Below are positions 7,663-16,303 of a stretch of 64,000 nt of DNA, one piece after another. The stretch is from Deltaproteobacteria bacterium (GTDB lineage: Bacteria > UBA10199 > JADGCS01). Under the pieces are notes generated by a model, which did not search any database, was not told the DNA's origin, and saw nothing but the letters and a program-made list of their open reading frames with translations. The stretch spans positions 1 through 64,000 of the forward strand of contig JACKPK010000002.1 in the NCBI GenBank assembly GCA_024233595.1, read 5' to 3'. The first letter of the stretch is position 1. Every line of letters starts with the position of its first letter. The position numbers and the translations under genes were made by a program.

Positions 7663-10635
7663 CTAGCGCCAATGTCCAGACAGATTCAAAATGATTTCAT
7701 GGCTTTGACCCGAAAGGCCAGAGGAGCTCTCGCGACCATAAGAATAGTTAGCACGCACACGCAGCCATGAGTTTGTTTCCCACGTTAATCCTGCCTCTGA
7801 GCCGAACAACCCTAAATTGTAAAAATGCAGGTCGCGAGCAAAATCTTCGCCGATAAAAGCGGAGGCATTGGCTTGCCATTTGGGATTGAGTCTTTTGTAC
7901 AGACTGGCTGTGAGTTTGTGGGCATTGATACGTTGGATGAGTGGCACAGCTGTTAAGAAAGCGGCATCTGCTTCTGTGTCTTGAAAGCTGAATAAGTAAC
8001 CCAAATAAAATTGAGGGTTCTTGAAAACAAGGTAAGTCAGGTGTGGGTCTGTTTGATGTGTCTTGGCGCTGTTGCCTGAGGGTAATTTGCTATAAGTAAA
8101 GCGATACGGCAGTCGCAAAGCCAAGCGCTCTTGCGGTTGCCATTCCGAAACAAACTCGACCTGATCCTGTTTTGTGCCCGCGTTAACAGCCTGAGGAAAA
8201 TCAGTGCGCAACTCTTGCCAGTGCCCTGTTAATTCCCAACGAAAGCGTTCGCTAGGTTGGTGTTTGACTTGTGCCAGTGCCCCAAAGCGAGATGTTTGGT
8301 CGGAGTTGCCAATTAATGCCCCTGCTTTGACAGACAGATTTGTGCTGGGGTTGTGGGTGAGTGCAATTTCCTGTTTGCTCGAAAAGTCATCGGCACCGTT
8401 TGGAGAATGGTGAATGCCTTGTTTTGAGCGGATGTCCACGCGTACTTTTTGTGAAATGTATTGATGATAATGCAGTTCGCTTTCAAACTGCCGTGAATCA
8501 CCAATATCAAGATAGCGGTGATTCACTTCGATTGTGTGGTCGTGTTCGATCGAAAGCTGTTGGATGATTTCGGCCAAATAAGTTTGATGCGGAGAATCTG
8601 GAAAAATGCGTTCTAGTTCTTGGCGCGCGTTTTTCCAATAGCCAGCGTAAAGGTAGGCGAACGCGCGCTCTTGTTGGTAGTAGTAAATGTCGGGGTGAGC
8701 GGAGACCAATTTATCGTAAAGCTTAACAGCTGTTTTAAATCGCCGTTCCAAATAAGCCAAACGGGCATTGTAAGGAAGCAAATCGACATCTTTGTTATTC
8801 TCTGTGCGCTTTTCTAGTTTGGCGATTTGATCGCGGGCGTCTTCGGTGTCGCGAGCTTCTAAGAGCAGATCAATGTAATCCAGTGCCACATCGTATTCCA
8901 AAGGATGACTGTTAATGTGATTTTGATAGGCTTTGCGTTGGCTTTTACCAAGCTTAAGACGTCCGGCTGATTTGAGCGCAAAGCGTTTTTCGTTGGCGGA
9001 TAAGATTTTTTTCTTTTTACTCAGACGAATGTTTTGTTTGTAAGCGCGTTCGGCTTCTTTGTGATTTTCTTGTGAATGATAAACCTCGCCCGTCCAAAAC
9101 CAGGCTTCTAATAGGTTGGGATTAAGCGCTAATGATTTTTGTAAGGGCTGCAAGGCTGCTTGTTGCTGGCCTAAGAAAAATAATTCACGTCCCACAAAAA
9201 GAAGTTCTTGTTCGTTTTGTTCGTGTCGTTGTTCCCAAAACTCTAACAAAGCAATGGCTTTTTCTTTTTGTTCCAGGGCAACATATAAAGAAAGCAATTG
9301 GTCAAGATAAGCTCTGTTGCTTGGGTTTTGTTTTTGCAAACGCGCAAAAATAGGTGCGGCTTCTTTCCATTTTTTTTGATCGACCAGGTAGTAGCCATAG
9401 CGCTCCGCAATGCGTGCGTCGTGAGGCGCTGTGTTGTAGAGCTCCACTAGCCAAGACTCAAACGCGGGATGATTTTTTGCTTCGAGTAGGTAAAGAACAT
9501 CCAAAGCAAAATCAAGGTTGGCTGAGGTTTTCCAATACTCTCGGTAACGTTTGAGTTGATTGATATCTTGCTGATCGTAAAGATAGGTTTGGGCCAAAAG
9601 CTGCTCGAACTCAAGGTCGTTAGGAAAGTGTTCCAAGTATTCTTTCATGAGCTCAATGGCAGCAGCGCTATTTTTGGATTCTAGTAAAAGGCTGATGGCA
9701 TCTTGCCAGTATTCTTTGATGGCCGGTGTTTTGTGGGCCAGGTCTTTGTAAATGGAAATGGCCAAGTGAATTTTGCCAGCTTGTGCCAAAAGGCGTGCTT
9801 GTGTAGCGCGCAACCAGCGTCTTTCGAAATGCCTAAGGTCATCTCTGAGCAGGCTTTGATCAATGGTGATCATGGCTTTGTCGATATCTCCTTTTGCTTC
9901 TTGAACGCGGGCTACAAATTCAATGTAGGAGACTTCAGCTTTATTTAAATCGATGTGTTCTTTTAAAATGTCTTCTGCTTTTTGCCACTCTTGGTTGGCA
10001 ACATAAACCGAGGCCAACTCTTGGCGAAGGTCTTGGTTGACAGGGTCTCTTTGCAATTCGTTCTTGATGAACGCAACGACCTCGTCTGTTCTTTTGAGTG
10101 AACGATTGAGGTGGGCGATTTCTTCTAAGTAGGGTTGTTTGTTTTTTGCCAAAACCACAAGTTTTTTGAGAATACTAAAAGCTTCGTCAAGGCGTTGTTG
10201 CCAGAGCACGTATTGCAGAGCATCTTCCAAGAGAAAAATGATTTGGTGTTTGGCAACATGAGGATGATTTTCGAATTTTTCAGCAATTTCCAAACGGTTT
10301 TGGTACAAAACTTCTTCGTCTTGCATTTCTTCGATATGGCTTAAGAGAATCTGCGCAATGTCCCAATCGCCGTTTCGATATTGGTAAAGTCTTTGTAACA
10401 AAGGAATGGCTTTTTCTGGCTCGCCTTTGCGTTGATAAAGATCTGCCAAGCGGGTGACCGCAAAACGACTATATGGTTTTTCTTCTAAGTGGCTTAAGTA
10501 GTATTGCTCAGAGCGCGCGAGTTCTTCTTGTCCTTCGTAGATAAAGGCTAAGAACATTTCTCGTGGGTACAAAAACCAAATGAGAAGCAAAACAAAGATA
10601 AAAAAGAAGGCTATTTTAGATTTAGAGAGGTTCAC
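7663..10635 (-). CDS. pelB: PelB-like TPR and outer-membrane beta-barrel export protein
   Basis: 990 aa. One N-terminal membrane helix (about residues 7-25), a long array of TPR-like helices to about residue 700, then about 270 residues rich in alternating polar/aromatic strands ending in LNLSGHWR, typical of an outer-membrane barrel. This is the PelB layout (1193 aa in Pseudomonas): a periplasmic TPR scaffold that binds PelA plus a porin that exports the polymer. It overlaps the upstream pelA by 4 bp and is followed by the receiver gene after about 50 bp. It is somewhat shorter than the Pseudomonas protein, mainly in the TPR part. Identification rests on architecture and position. Confidence 0.82.
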   Translation of the reverse strand: MNLSKSKIAFFFIFVLLLIWFLYPREMFLAFIYEGQEELARSEQYYLSHLEEKPYSRFAVTRLADLYQRKGEPEKAIPLLQRLYQYRNGDWDIAQILLSHIEEMQDEEVLYQNRLEIAEKFENHPHVAKHQIIFLLEDALQYVLWQQRLDEAFSILKKLVVLAKNKQPYLEEIAHLNRSLKRTDEVVAFIKNELQRDPVNQDLRQELASVYVANQEWQKAEDILKEHIDLNKAEVSYIEFVARVQEAKGDIDKAMITIDQSLLRDDLRHFERRWLRATQARLLAQAGKIHLAISIYKDLAHKTPAIKEYWQDAISLLLESKNSAAAIELMKEYLEHFPNDLEFEQLLAQTYLYDQQDINQLKRYREYWKTSANLDFALDVLYLLEAKNHPAFESWLVELYNTAPHDARIAERYGYYLVDQKKWKEAAPIFARLQKQNPSNRAYLDQLLSLYVALEQKEKAIALLEFWEQRHEQNEQELLFVGRELFFLGQQQAALQPLQKSLALNPNLLEAWFWTGEVYHSQENHKEAERAYKQNIRLSKKKKILSANEKRFALKSAGRLKLGKSQRKAYQNHINSHPLEYDVALDYIDLLLEARDTEDARDQIAKLEKRTENNKDVDLLPYNARLAYLERRFKTAVKLYDKLVSAHPDIYYYQQERAFAYLYAGYWKNARQELERIFPDSPHQTYLAEIIQQLSIEHDHTIEVNHRYLDIGDSRQFESELHYHQYISQKVRVDIRSKQGIHHSPNGADDFSSKQEIALTHNPSTNLSVKAGALIGNSDQTSRFGALAQVKHQPSERFRWELTGHWQELRTDFPQAVNAGTKQDQVEFVSEWQPQERLALRLPYRFTYSKLPSGNSAKTHQTDPHLTYLVFKNPQFYLGYLFSFQDTEADAAFLTAVPLIQRINAHKLTASLYKRLNPKWQANASAFIGEDFARDLHFYNLGLFGSEAGLTWETNSWLRVRANYSYGRESSSGLSGQSHEIILNLSGHWR

Positions 10636-12704
10636 TTGGTGAGCATGACCTCCACATCACGATAAGGGCCTGTGCCTTCAAAGTCGTTGAAGGTGATTTT
10701 AAGAGTCCCCTTGGCATCGCTTGTTAGCTTTTGCTCGCCTTCGTTTGATTTGATTTTGTAAGCAGAAAGAGGAGCGAGTCCGGCCAGAACAATTTGGCTG
10801 TTGTTCCAACCATGTTTAGAAAACTGGATATGATTTTTTTGCGCTTTCCAGTTTTTCACATCAAAAGTGGCTGACTGAATGTAAACTTGCTCAGCGGCTT
10901 TGTTTGTGAGCACAATGCTGTGTTCTTTGCTCTCGTCCAAATGCACCAAAAGTCCATTTTGAAAATGCTTATAGCCCATGATGCCTTGGGATTTTTTTAA
11001 ATCGACATGTCGGTTTTCGTTTTCAAAACGGATTGTGCGCAAGTGACCTTTGTTTTTTACCACAAAGCCATTGTTGGCTGTTTTGAAAAGAGTCAGCGAG
11101 AAAAAGTCATCGACTATTCTGGCGTAGCGGCTAGCAAACATGGCAAAGACAGGTAGGCTTTTGGCATACTCGTAAGCTTCTTTGATGCCTTTTAAAGAAG
11201 CGACTCGTTCTCCGCCGTAGTAATGATAATAAATGTTAATGGGTTTGATGCGGATGGGGTCTTCTGTTCTTTTGTAAGTTTTGATGACGTTAGCAAAGCG
11301 AAAGAAACCCGATGTCCAGTTTTGGGTGTAGGTGTTTTCGTTAGACGCGCTTGAATAAATTTGAAAAGCATCCGGCGCACGAATGAGTCCCAAAGGGTAT
11401 AAAAACCCGTAGCTGTCGTAACGAATATCAAAACGGCTATCGCCACCATTCATGTTGAGAAAATTTTCTTTGTTCAGCAATCTGATTTGATCAGCGCTTG
11501 GCAAACAGTCACCCGTCCATTGGTACAAAATGGTGGTTTTTGGGATGTGAAGCTCTTTGAGTAAGTGATTTTGTTTTTGAATGGATTCCGTGGTTTCGAG
11601 TTTGGACGAGAATTTATAACCTGGGATTTTTAGTGCTACAGTGCCTTGGCGCCATTTTAAAGGGTGGGCATGAGCGTGGTTGCCGCTTTCGATATTGGGC
11701 AAAGAGAAAATGTCGGCGTAGAGTTTGTCAGCACGTTTGCCAGAAAAACGCGGTAAATCGAAATAACCTGTGATGATGGAAGCTGTGGTTGGCAAACTTG
11801 GGAATTTGGCAAAGACTTCTTTTTGGATGATTTCACCAGAGAAGCTTTCGCGATCAATTTGAGACACGTTAAAAATTCCATCGCCATCCACATGCGCGTA
11901 AAAAATACGCTCACCAAAAATAGAGTTGGTGTCTGGCATTGGCAGGCCATCTGTGTCGAAAGCCTCTTTGAAAAATAGGAAAGGGTTGATGCGCCAATGG
12001 CGTTTGTCGATGTCTTTGTTTTGGTAAAGGATATAACCAGGGTGCGCGTAACCGCCTCGTGGTGTTGTGAGCACCATGGCAGAAGCTGATTCTTCCATGT
12101 CGGTGCGGCTGATGGTTAGGTAAACTTTGGCGTCAGCACTGGGGACAATTTTTGAATAGTACAAACCCTCCGAAAGCAGAAGCTTGCGTTCGAACTCCAC
12201 CATTTTGGAATCTTTTTTGGTGATGTTGAAAAAGAAAGGGTTGTCGGAAAATTCGCCTTTGTAATCGGCACCAAGCCGGTGCAAAACCCGTTGGCATTTT
12301 AAGGGAGAGCGCCTTTTGGAGGGCACCAAAGTGCCCATACTACCCCAGATCACCAACTTTTTGCCGTGGTCTAATTGTTCATCAAGCCAGGTGCAATACT
12401 CAACAGGGTTTTTAAACACGACCTCGTTGGTGAACCAGGTGAAAATCCCATGAACGTTTTTGAGTTCTTCTTTGTCTGGAAGTGGTGCATTGGCTTTATG
12501 GTAGAGCACGCGATAGCCAAGATGATTGAGAATGACCTCCGCGCTTTGATGAACGTTGGTGAAAAAGGCATCTTTGTCGGCCTTTTCGTTATAAAAAACC
12601 ACGATATCGCGTTTGATCGGCTCTTGATTTTGTGCAAGCCCATTGGAAACAAAGTTCAAAAGCACGAGGAAAAAAATCAGGTTGCTGAGAATAAATTTTT
12701 TCAT
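10632..12704 (-). CDS. pelA: PelA-like polysaccharide deacetylase, no N-terminal hydrolase
   Basis: 690 aa with a signal peptide (residues about 1-24). Residues about 30-230 form an alpha/beta region like the central domain of PelA. From about 265 onward comes a CE4-type deacetylase with metal/catalytic motifs AHVDGDG and SGNHAHAHP, then a C-terminal beta-rich region. Pseudomonas PelA is about 948 aa and starts with a GH166 glycoside hydrolase; that domain is absent here. The predicted role is periplasmic partial deacetylation of Pel. It is the first gene of the cluster, about 27 bp downstream of the predicted transcription start. PelA family membership is well supported by the motifs and by pelB following. 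Confidence 0.82.
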   Translation of the reverse strand: MKKFILSNLIFFLVLLNFVSNGLAQNQEPIKRDIVVFYNEKADKDAFFTNVHQSAEVILNHLGYRVLYHKANAPLPDKEELKNVHGIFTWFTNEVVFKNPVEYCTWLDEQLDHGKKLVIWGSMGTLVPSKRRSPLKCQRVLHRLGADYKGEFSDNPFFFNITKKDSKMVEFERKLLLSEGLYYSKIVPSADAKVYLTISRTDMEESASAMVLTTPRGGYAHPGYILYQNKDIDKRHWRINPFLFFKEAFDTDGLPMPDTNSIFGERIFYAHVDGDGIFNVSQIDRESFSGEIIQKEVFAKFPSLPTTASIITGYFDLPRFSGKRADKLYADIFSLPNIESGNHAHAHPLKWRQGTVALKIPGYKFSSKLETTESIQKQNHLLKELHIPKTTILYQWTGDCLPSADQIRLLNKENFLNMNGGDSRFDIRYDSYGFLYPLGLIRAPDAFQIYSSASNENTYTQNWTSGFFRFANVIKTYKRTEDPIRIKPINIYYHYYGGERVASLKGIKEAYEYAKSLPVFAMFASRYARIVDDFFSLTLFKTANNGFVVKNKGHLRTIRFENENRHVDLKKSQGIMGYKHFQNGLLVHLDESKEHSIVLTNKAAEQVYIQSATFDVKNWKAQKNHIQFSKHGWNNSQIVLAGLAPLSAYKIKSNEGEQKLTSDAKGTLKITFNDFEGTGPYRDVEVMLTK

Positions 12705-12737
12705 TGTTGTTAAGCAGACCTTTGTTTTGCTCTGATG

Positions 12738-12766
12738 ATTCTAAAAAGGGGCCTAGTGAGAGTCAA
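12738..12766 (-). promoter_or_regulatory. Predicted sigma-70 promoter of the pel cluster
   Basis: Read on the minus strand: -35 TTGACT (12766-12761), 17-bp spacer, -10 TAGAAT (12743-12738). Both boxes match the consensus at 5 of 6 positions. The pelA ATG is at 12704. A perfect 12-bp palindrome TCAAATATTTGA (12763-12774) overlaps the -35 box and could be an operator. Confidence 0.65.
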
Positions 12767-12855
12767 ATATTTGATTTGATTTTGGAAAATCACTTTTTTG
12801 GAGTTTGATCAAGGAGCATTTTTCTGTTTAAGAAATTGTTGTGAGGAGGAATTTT

Positions 12856-13407
12856 ATGAAGTCATCGCGTTGGCATTTTATTTTTTGTATGCTTGTTTTT
12901 TTAGGGCTTGGAGCCTGTTCTAATAATATCGATGCCGAGAAAAAACAGTGGGAAGGCACCCAAAAGGTTTACACGGAACTCAACGCGCGCTGGCCCTTGT
13001 TAAAGGCTTCCTTTACACAGCGCATGGAGCAGGCCACGGCGATGATGGAACAGGCCAAATCTCTTAGTGAAGAACAAGCGCGTGCTGATGCCATGGCTGC
13101 GGCTAATGACTTTGCGGGCGAGCTATTCAATCAGGTGTTTGCACTTGGCAACCGGATCGATGAGATTTCCAGTTTTCAGGGGCGCTTGAACAAAATGGCC
13201 TTGGATCGTTCGTGGCGCAAAAAGCGCGACAAACTCATGAAAGAAATCAATCAAAGCATGGATCAGGTGCAAAAGGAGTTTTCTGAGTTTAAAAGCGATA
13301 AAGCTGATGAGATCATTGCTAAATCCAAAGAGCTAATCAAAGAGCTCATTGATGTGCGTGGGCGTTTAAAGCGTTTTGAGACTGCTGCTCGCAATTCCAG
13401 AAAGTAA
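12856..13407 (+). CDS. Helical lipoprotein of unknown function
   Basis: 183 aa from the ATG at 12856, chosen because AGGAGGA lies at the right distance (an in-frame GTG at 12841 is inside that site). A type II signal peptide ends in the lipobox LGAC with Cys21, so it is an anchored lipoprotein. The mature part is charged and almost entirely alpha-helical, with likely coiled-coil stretches. It is divergent from pelA. It does not look like PelC, which is a compact alpha/beta lipoprotein. The 3' end overlaps the convergent Ppx/GppA gene by about 40 bp. I do not recognise the family. Confidence 0.8.
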   Translation: MKSSRWHFIFCMLVFLGLGACSNNIDAEKKQWEGTQKVYTELNARWPLLKASFTQRMEQATAMMEQAKSLSEEQARADAMAAANDFAGELFNQVFALGNRIDEISSFQGRLNKMALDRSWRKKRDKLMKEINQSMDQVQKEFSEFKSDKADEIIAKSKELIKELIDVRGRLKRFETAARNSRK

Positions 13408-14379
13408 CTCATCTTGCACCAAACCAAAGCGTAAGCCCTGATCAGACACCCAGAATTCCTGGCATTGCAGGGTTTCTAAAACGCTTTCTAAAATCAAACC
13501 CGCCACCACAATGATGTCTGCGCGTTTGGGGGGCAAGCAGTTGAGTTGGCCGCGTTCTGCGGTGGTCATTTTTTGCAATCGCATGATTTGCTGCTTGAGA
13601 TCATGAAGGCTCATGTTGTGCCCATGGATTTTGCTGGCATCGTATTCTTTGAGTTGCTTGTGCAAAGCCAAGTAAGTTGTGGGTGTGCCGGCTGTTGCGA
13701 TCACATTTGGGCGCAGATTTTTTTCTTCAAGATTGAATTCACTCAGTAGTTCTTTTGTGGATTTGGCGACAAAGTTTTTTAATTCATTGGCCTGTGTTTC
13801 GGTCATGGGATCACTGGGCTTGGTGTTTTCGAATAATTTAACCGAACCAAAATCCAGTGATTTTCTTTTTGTCAGGTTGGGCTGCAAATCAAAAATGAAT
13901 TCGGTGGATCCGCCACCAATGTCTAAAATCAAACGAGGTGTTTTTAAATGACCAAAGTCGGCCATGGTGGCGGCGTGAATCAAACGCGCTTCTTCATCGC
14001 CAGAAATCACTTCCAAATGAATGCCTGTTTGTTTTTTGATTTCTGTGATGAGGTCGTTTGTGTTGGAAGCTCGACGACAAGCGGCAGTGCCAACCAAACG
14101 AATGCTGTCGCAGTTAAGGTCGACGCAGATTTTTTTGTATTTTTTAATGGCTGTTAAGGTGCGGGCAAAGGCTTCTTCAGAGAACAGGCCTGTTTCAAAA
14201 AGGCCTTCGCCCAGGCGCACCAAATCGAATTCTTGTTGAATGACCTCATGATGACCATCTGCAAAAAGATCCGCTACCAGTAAGATGAGTGTGTTGGTGC
14301 CAAGATCAATGAAAGCAGATCTTTTTTTTTGAAAAGTACTGGTCATGGGTTTGTCGTAAGTATTTTCTTTAGAGCACAT
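13366..14379 (-). CDS. Ppx/GppA family phosphatase
   Basis: 337 aa (or 326 aa from a second ATG at 14346, which places the start closer to the first conserved strand). Actin-like ATPase fold motifs are present: SAFIDLGTNTLILLV near the N-terminus and LILDIGGGSTEFIF near residue 150. The short form (about 300-340 aa) without the C-terminal HD domain is common. These enzymes hydrolyse polyphosphate or pppGpp in the cytosol; the sequence alone does not decide between them. It is convergent with the lipoprotein gene. Neither candidate start has a good Shine-Dalgarno. Confidence 0.88.
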   Translation of the reverse strand: MCSKENTYDKPMTSTFQKKRSAFIDLGTNTLILLVADLFADGHHEVIQQEFDLVRLGEGLFETGLFSEEAFARTLTAIKKYKKICVDLNCDSIRLVGTAACRRASNTNDLITEIKKQTGIHLEVISGDEEARLIHAATMADFGHLKTPRLILDIGGGSTEFIFDLQPNLTKRKSLDFGSVKLFENTKPSDPMTETQANELKNFVAKSTKELLSEFNLEEKNLRPNVIATAGTPTTYLALHKQLKEYDASKIHGHNMSLHDLKQQIMRLQKMTTAERGQLNCLPPKRADIIVVAGLILESVLETLQCQEFWVSDQGLRFGLVQDELLSGIASSSLKTL

Positions 14380-14432
14380 AGGACCAGTCTTTGCTGGGAA
14401 TTTTCATTATTTCCTAGGTTCTCGCAAAAAGT

Positions 14433-14453
14433 CCCCTCCTTTGTAAGGAGGGG
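14433..14453. repeat. Left palindrome of DUF559 module
   Basis: Perfect 9-bp arms around a 3-base centre (TGT). The same 21-bp palindrome recurs exactly at 31900-31920. It may also act as a transcription stop. Confidence 0.85.
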
Positions 14454-14518
14454 GTGCTTTGTGGCAAAGTTGCCACAAGGCAAGTCTGAAGCAATGCGCG
14501 TTAGGGGAGGTAGATCCT

Positions 14519-14893
14519 TTAATTTGTTTTTTTATTCAAATCTTCAAGTACATTTTCAAGGTTCGAATAAATATCATTGTTTAAATACCTAACCACTCGC
14601 AAACCTTGTTCCTGAAGGTATTTCTCTCGGTTCTTATCCTTTTTCATTTGTTTCTCAATTGCATGCACATCACCATCAATTTCAATAACAAGCTTCTTTT
14701 CAGCACAATAAAAATCAACAATGTAAGGGCCTATGCCATGCTGTCTTCTAAATTTAAGATTTTTAAACTTATGATTCTTTAGTTCTAACCAAATCTTATT
14801 TTCAGCAGGCGTCGCATTTTGCCTTAAGAATTTTCTAAAGTTTAAAGTCCCTTTAAATGCTTTTTGGACACGATTTTGGTGTTCTTTAGCCAC
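14519..14893 (-). CDS. DUF559 domain endonuclease-like protein
   Basis: 124 aa. Conserved core: ATPAENKIWLELKNHKFKN near residue 26, then FRRQHGIGPYIVDFYCAEKK and LVIEIDGDVHA, matching the DUF559 family, a Vsr/PD-(D/E)XK-like fold with the active-site acidic residues in the VDFYC and EIDGD strands. The family is widespread, often as isolated genes, and its biological role is not settled. The gene lies between tolB and the Ppx/GppA gene, flanked on both sides by palindromes, which suggests recent mobility. Its low G+C (A/T-rich codons such as AAA and TTA) contrasts with neighbouring tol genes. A fragment of a second copy survives near 32 kb. Confidence 0.88.
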   Translation of the reverse strand: MAKEHQNRVQKAFKGTLNFRKFLRQNATPAENKIWLELKNHKFKNLKFRRQHGIGPYIVDFYCAEKKLVIEIDGDVHAIEKQMKKDKNREKYLQEQGLRVVRYLNNDIYSNLENVLEDLNKKTN

Positions 14894-14930
14894 AATAGAT
14901 TTCTTCTTTTAGTCTCTACCCCACCTCAAT

Positions 14931-14980
14931 CCTCCCCTTACAAAGGGGAGGAAGTACAGAATCCCCTCCTTACAAAGGAG
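14931..14980. repeat. Right palindromes of DUF559 module
   Basis: Two adjacent hairpins with ACA centres. The first has 9-bp arms CCTCCCCTT / AAGGGGAGG; the second is CTCCTT / AAGGAG. They end 10 bp from the tolB stop and may act as its terminator. Confidence 0.75.
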
Positions 14981-14990
14981 CGAAATTTTT

Positions 14991-16262
14991 CTAGTTCTTA
15001 GACAACCAAGGGCCCCAGTCTAAGGTGTTGCAGCCCTGGGTTTTTTCGATCAAGTGGTTGCCGCGGCCATCTTCTAACATGATGTGAATGCCGCCGTTGG
15101 TGCTGTGGTAAGCAATGTAGCGGCTATCGGGAGCCCAAGAAGGCGCTTCGTTACTGCCTTGGCCTCGTGTTAGGCGTAAAATGTTAGAGCCATCGGAATC
15201 CATGATGAAGATATCGAATTCACCGCGATCTTTGCCAGAAAATACAATTTTGCTGCCATCAGGCGACCAATCGGGTTGTTCGTTTTGGTAGCCGGTGTAG
15301 GTGAGCTGACGCACGCCGCCGCCGTTGAGAGAGCTGGCAAATAATTGCAAGCCACCAGCGCGTTCCGAAGCAAACACAACTTGGTTGCCAGAAACCGAAG
15401 GGTTAAAATCGATTGCGAAAGAATTAGTGAGCCGGCGAAGCACGCGTCCTTTTTGAGACACCACGTAAAGATCAGTGCTGCCTTTGTAAGCCGAAGCGAT
15501 AATCAGATTGCCGTCTGGGGTCCACGCTGGTGTGATGGTGGTGGAGCCCAAGTTGGTGACCTGGCGATTGCCCACAAAGATTTCGATGCTGCCATCTTTT
15601 TTGGAAGTGAAAGCATGGTAAGCCAGTGTCTTGCCATCAGGAGAAAAAGAAGGTGACATGTTGTTCACCGCAGCTCTGGATCCTGGGCCTTTGGATTTTT
15701 CGTTATCCATATAGAAGCTGCCAATTGTGCGCTTCATGGGTTTGCCGCAACTTGCTGCAATGTAAGAGTGGAATGGCCCACGAATACCCGTGAGTGTTTC
15801 CATAAGATCATCTACAAAAATATGGGTTTTTTCGGTCATGTCTTTTGAAGAGACAGAGTATTTTTTACGGAAGATGAGTTGCTTTTCGTCTACATCATAA
15901 ATGCGCATGTCGTAAACGCGATCGCCGTCTTCTTTTTTGACAACACCTTTGACCAACGCGCCCACTTCCAAAGCGCGCCATTTTTCAAAATTGATTTTGT
16001 CGACATCGCTGTCTTCTTGCGGAAGAACAGAGTTATCAAGGATTTGAAAGAGGCTTGTGATTTTTAAATCTTTGACGAGCAATTCTGTGAATTTTTTTGT
16101 GCCGCCCGCTTTATTGCCTTCTTCGGTGACAAAATCAGGAATGGCAATGGGGAATTTTTTTTCGGAGGCTTGATCAATGGTGATCACAATGCGTGCCTGA
16201 ACCGCCGAAGAAAGTGTGATGCAAGAGAAAAGAAATGCAAAAATGATGATGAGTTTTTTCAT
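14991..16262 (-). CDS. tolB: Tol-Pal system protein TolB
   Basis: 423 aa, the typical TolB size. There is a signal peptide (about residues 1-23, ending in VQARI), an N-terminal alpha/beta domain (about 25-165) and a six-bladed beta-propeller with repeated SPDGK/W-type blades (SPSFSPDGKTLAYHA, QPDWSPDGSKIVFSG, APSWAPDSRYIAYHS). TolB is periplasmic and links the TolQRA motor to Pal and the outer membrane during division. It is the last of tolQ-tolR-tolA-tolB on this strand. Downstream, where pal would normally be, lies the DUF559 module instead. The identification is secure. Confidence 0.96.
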   Translation of the reverse strand: MKKLIIIFAFLFSCITLSSAVQARIVITIDQASEKKFPIAIPDFVTEEGNKAGGTKKFTELLVKDLKITSLFQILDNSVLPQEDSDVDKINFEKWRALEVGALVKGVVKKEDGDRVYDMRIYDVDEKQLIFRKKYSVSSKDMTEKTHIFVDDLMETLTGIRGPFHSYIAASCGKPMKRTIGSFYMDNEKSKGPGSRAAVNNMSPSFSPDGKTLAYHAFTSKKDGSIEIFVGNRQVTNLGSTTITPAWTPDGNLIIASAYKGSTDLYVVSQKGRVLRRLTNSFAIDFNPSVSGNQVVFASERAGGLQLFASSLNGGGVRQLTYTGYQNEQPDWSPDGSKIVFSGKDRGEFDIFIMDSDGSNILRLTRGQGSNEAPSWAPDSRYIAYHSTNGGIHIMLEDGRGNHLIEKTQGCNTLDWGPWLSKN

Positions 16263-16303
16263 TCGGCGATCTTATTGCGAGTTCAAATCAGAATCAATTG
16301 GTT

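Larger units (their letters stand above)
14433..14980 (-). mobile_element. DUF559 gene module bounded by palindromic ends
   Basis: A DUF559 gene lies between G/C-rich palindromes. The left one (14433-14453) has arms CCCCTCCTT and AAGGAGGGG around TGT. The right ones are at 14931-14951 (CCTCCCCTT / AAGGGGAGG around ACA) and about 14964-14980. Because the left centre is TGT and the right centres are ACA, the two ends are inverted with respect to each other, as in a transposable unit. A second copy of the left end plus the last DUF559 codons lies at 31900-32090. I see no transposase, so it could be a passenger of an enzyme acting in trans. Confidence 0.6.

Noticed and set aside
12856..13407. Lipoprotein of PelC-like size next to pelA
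   Set aside because: It is divergent and almost purely helical/charged, whereas PelC is a compact alpha/beta ring-forming lipoprotein.
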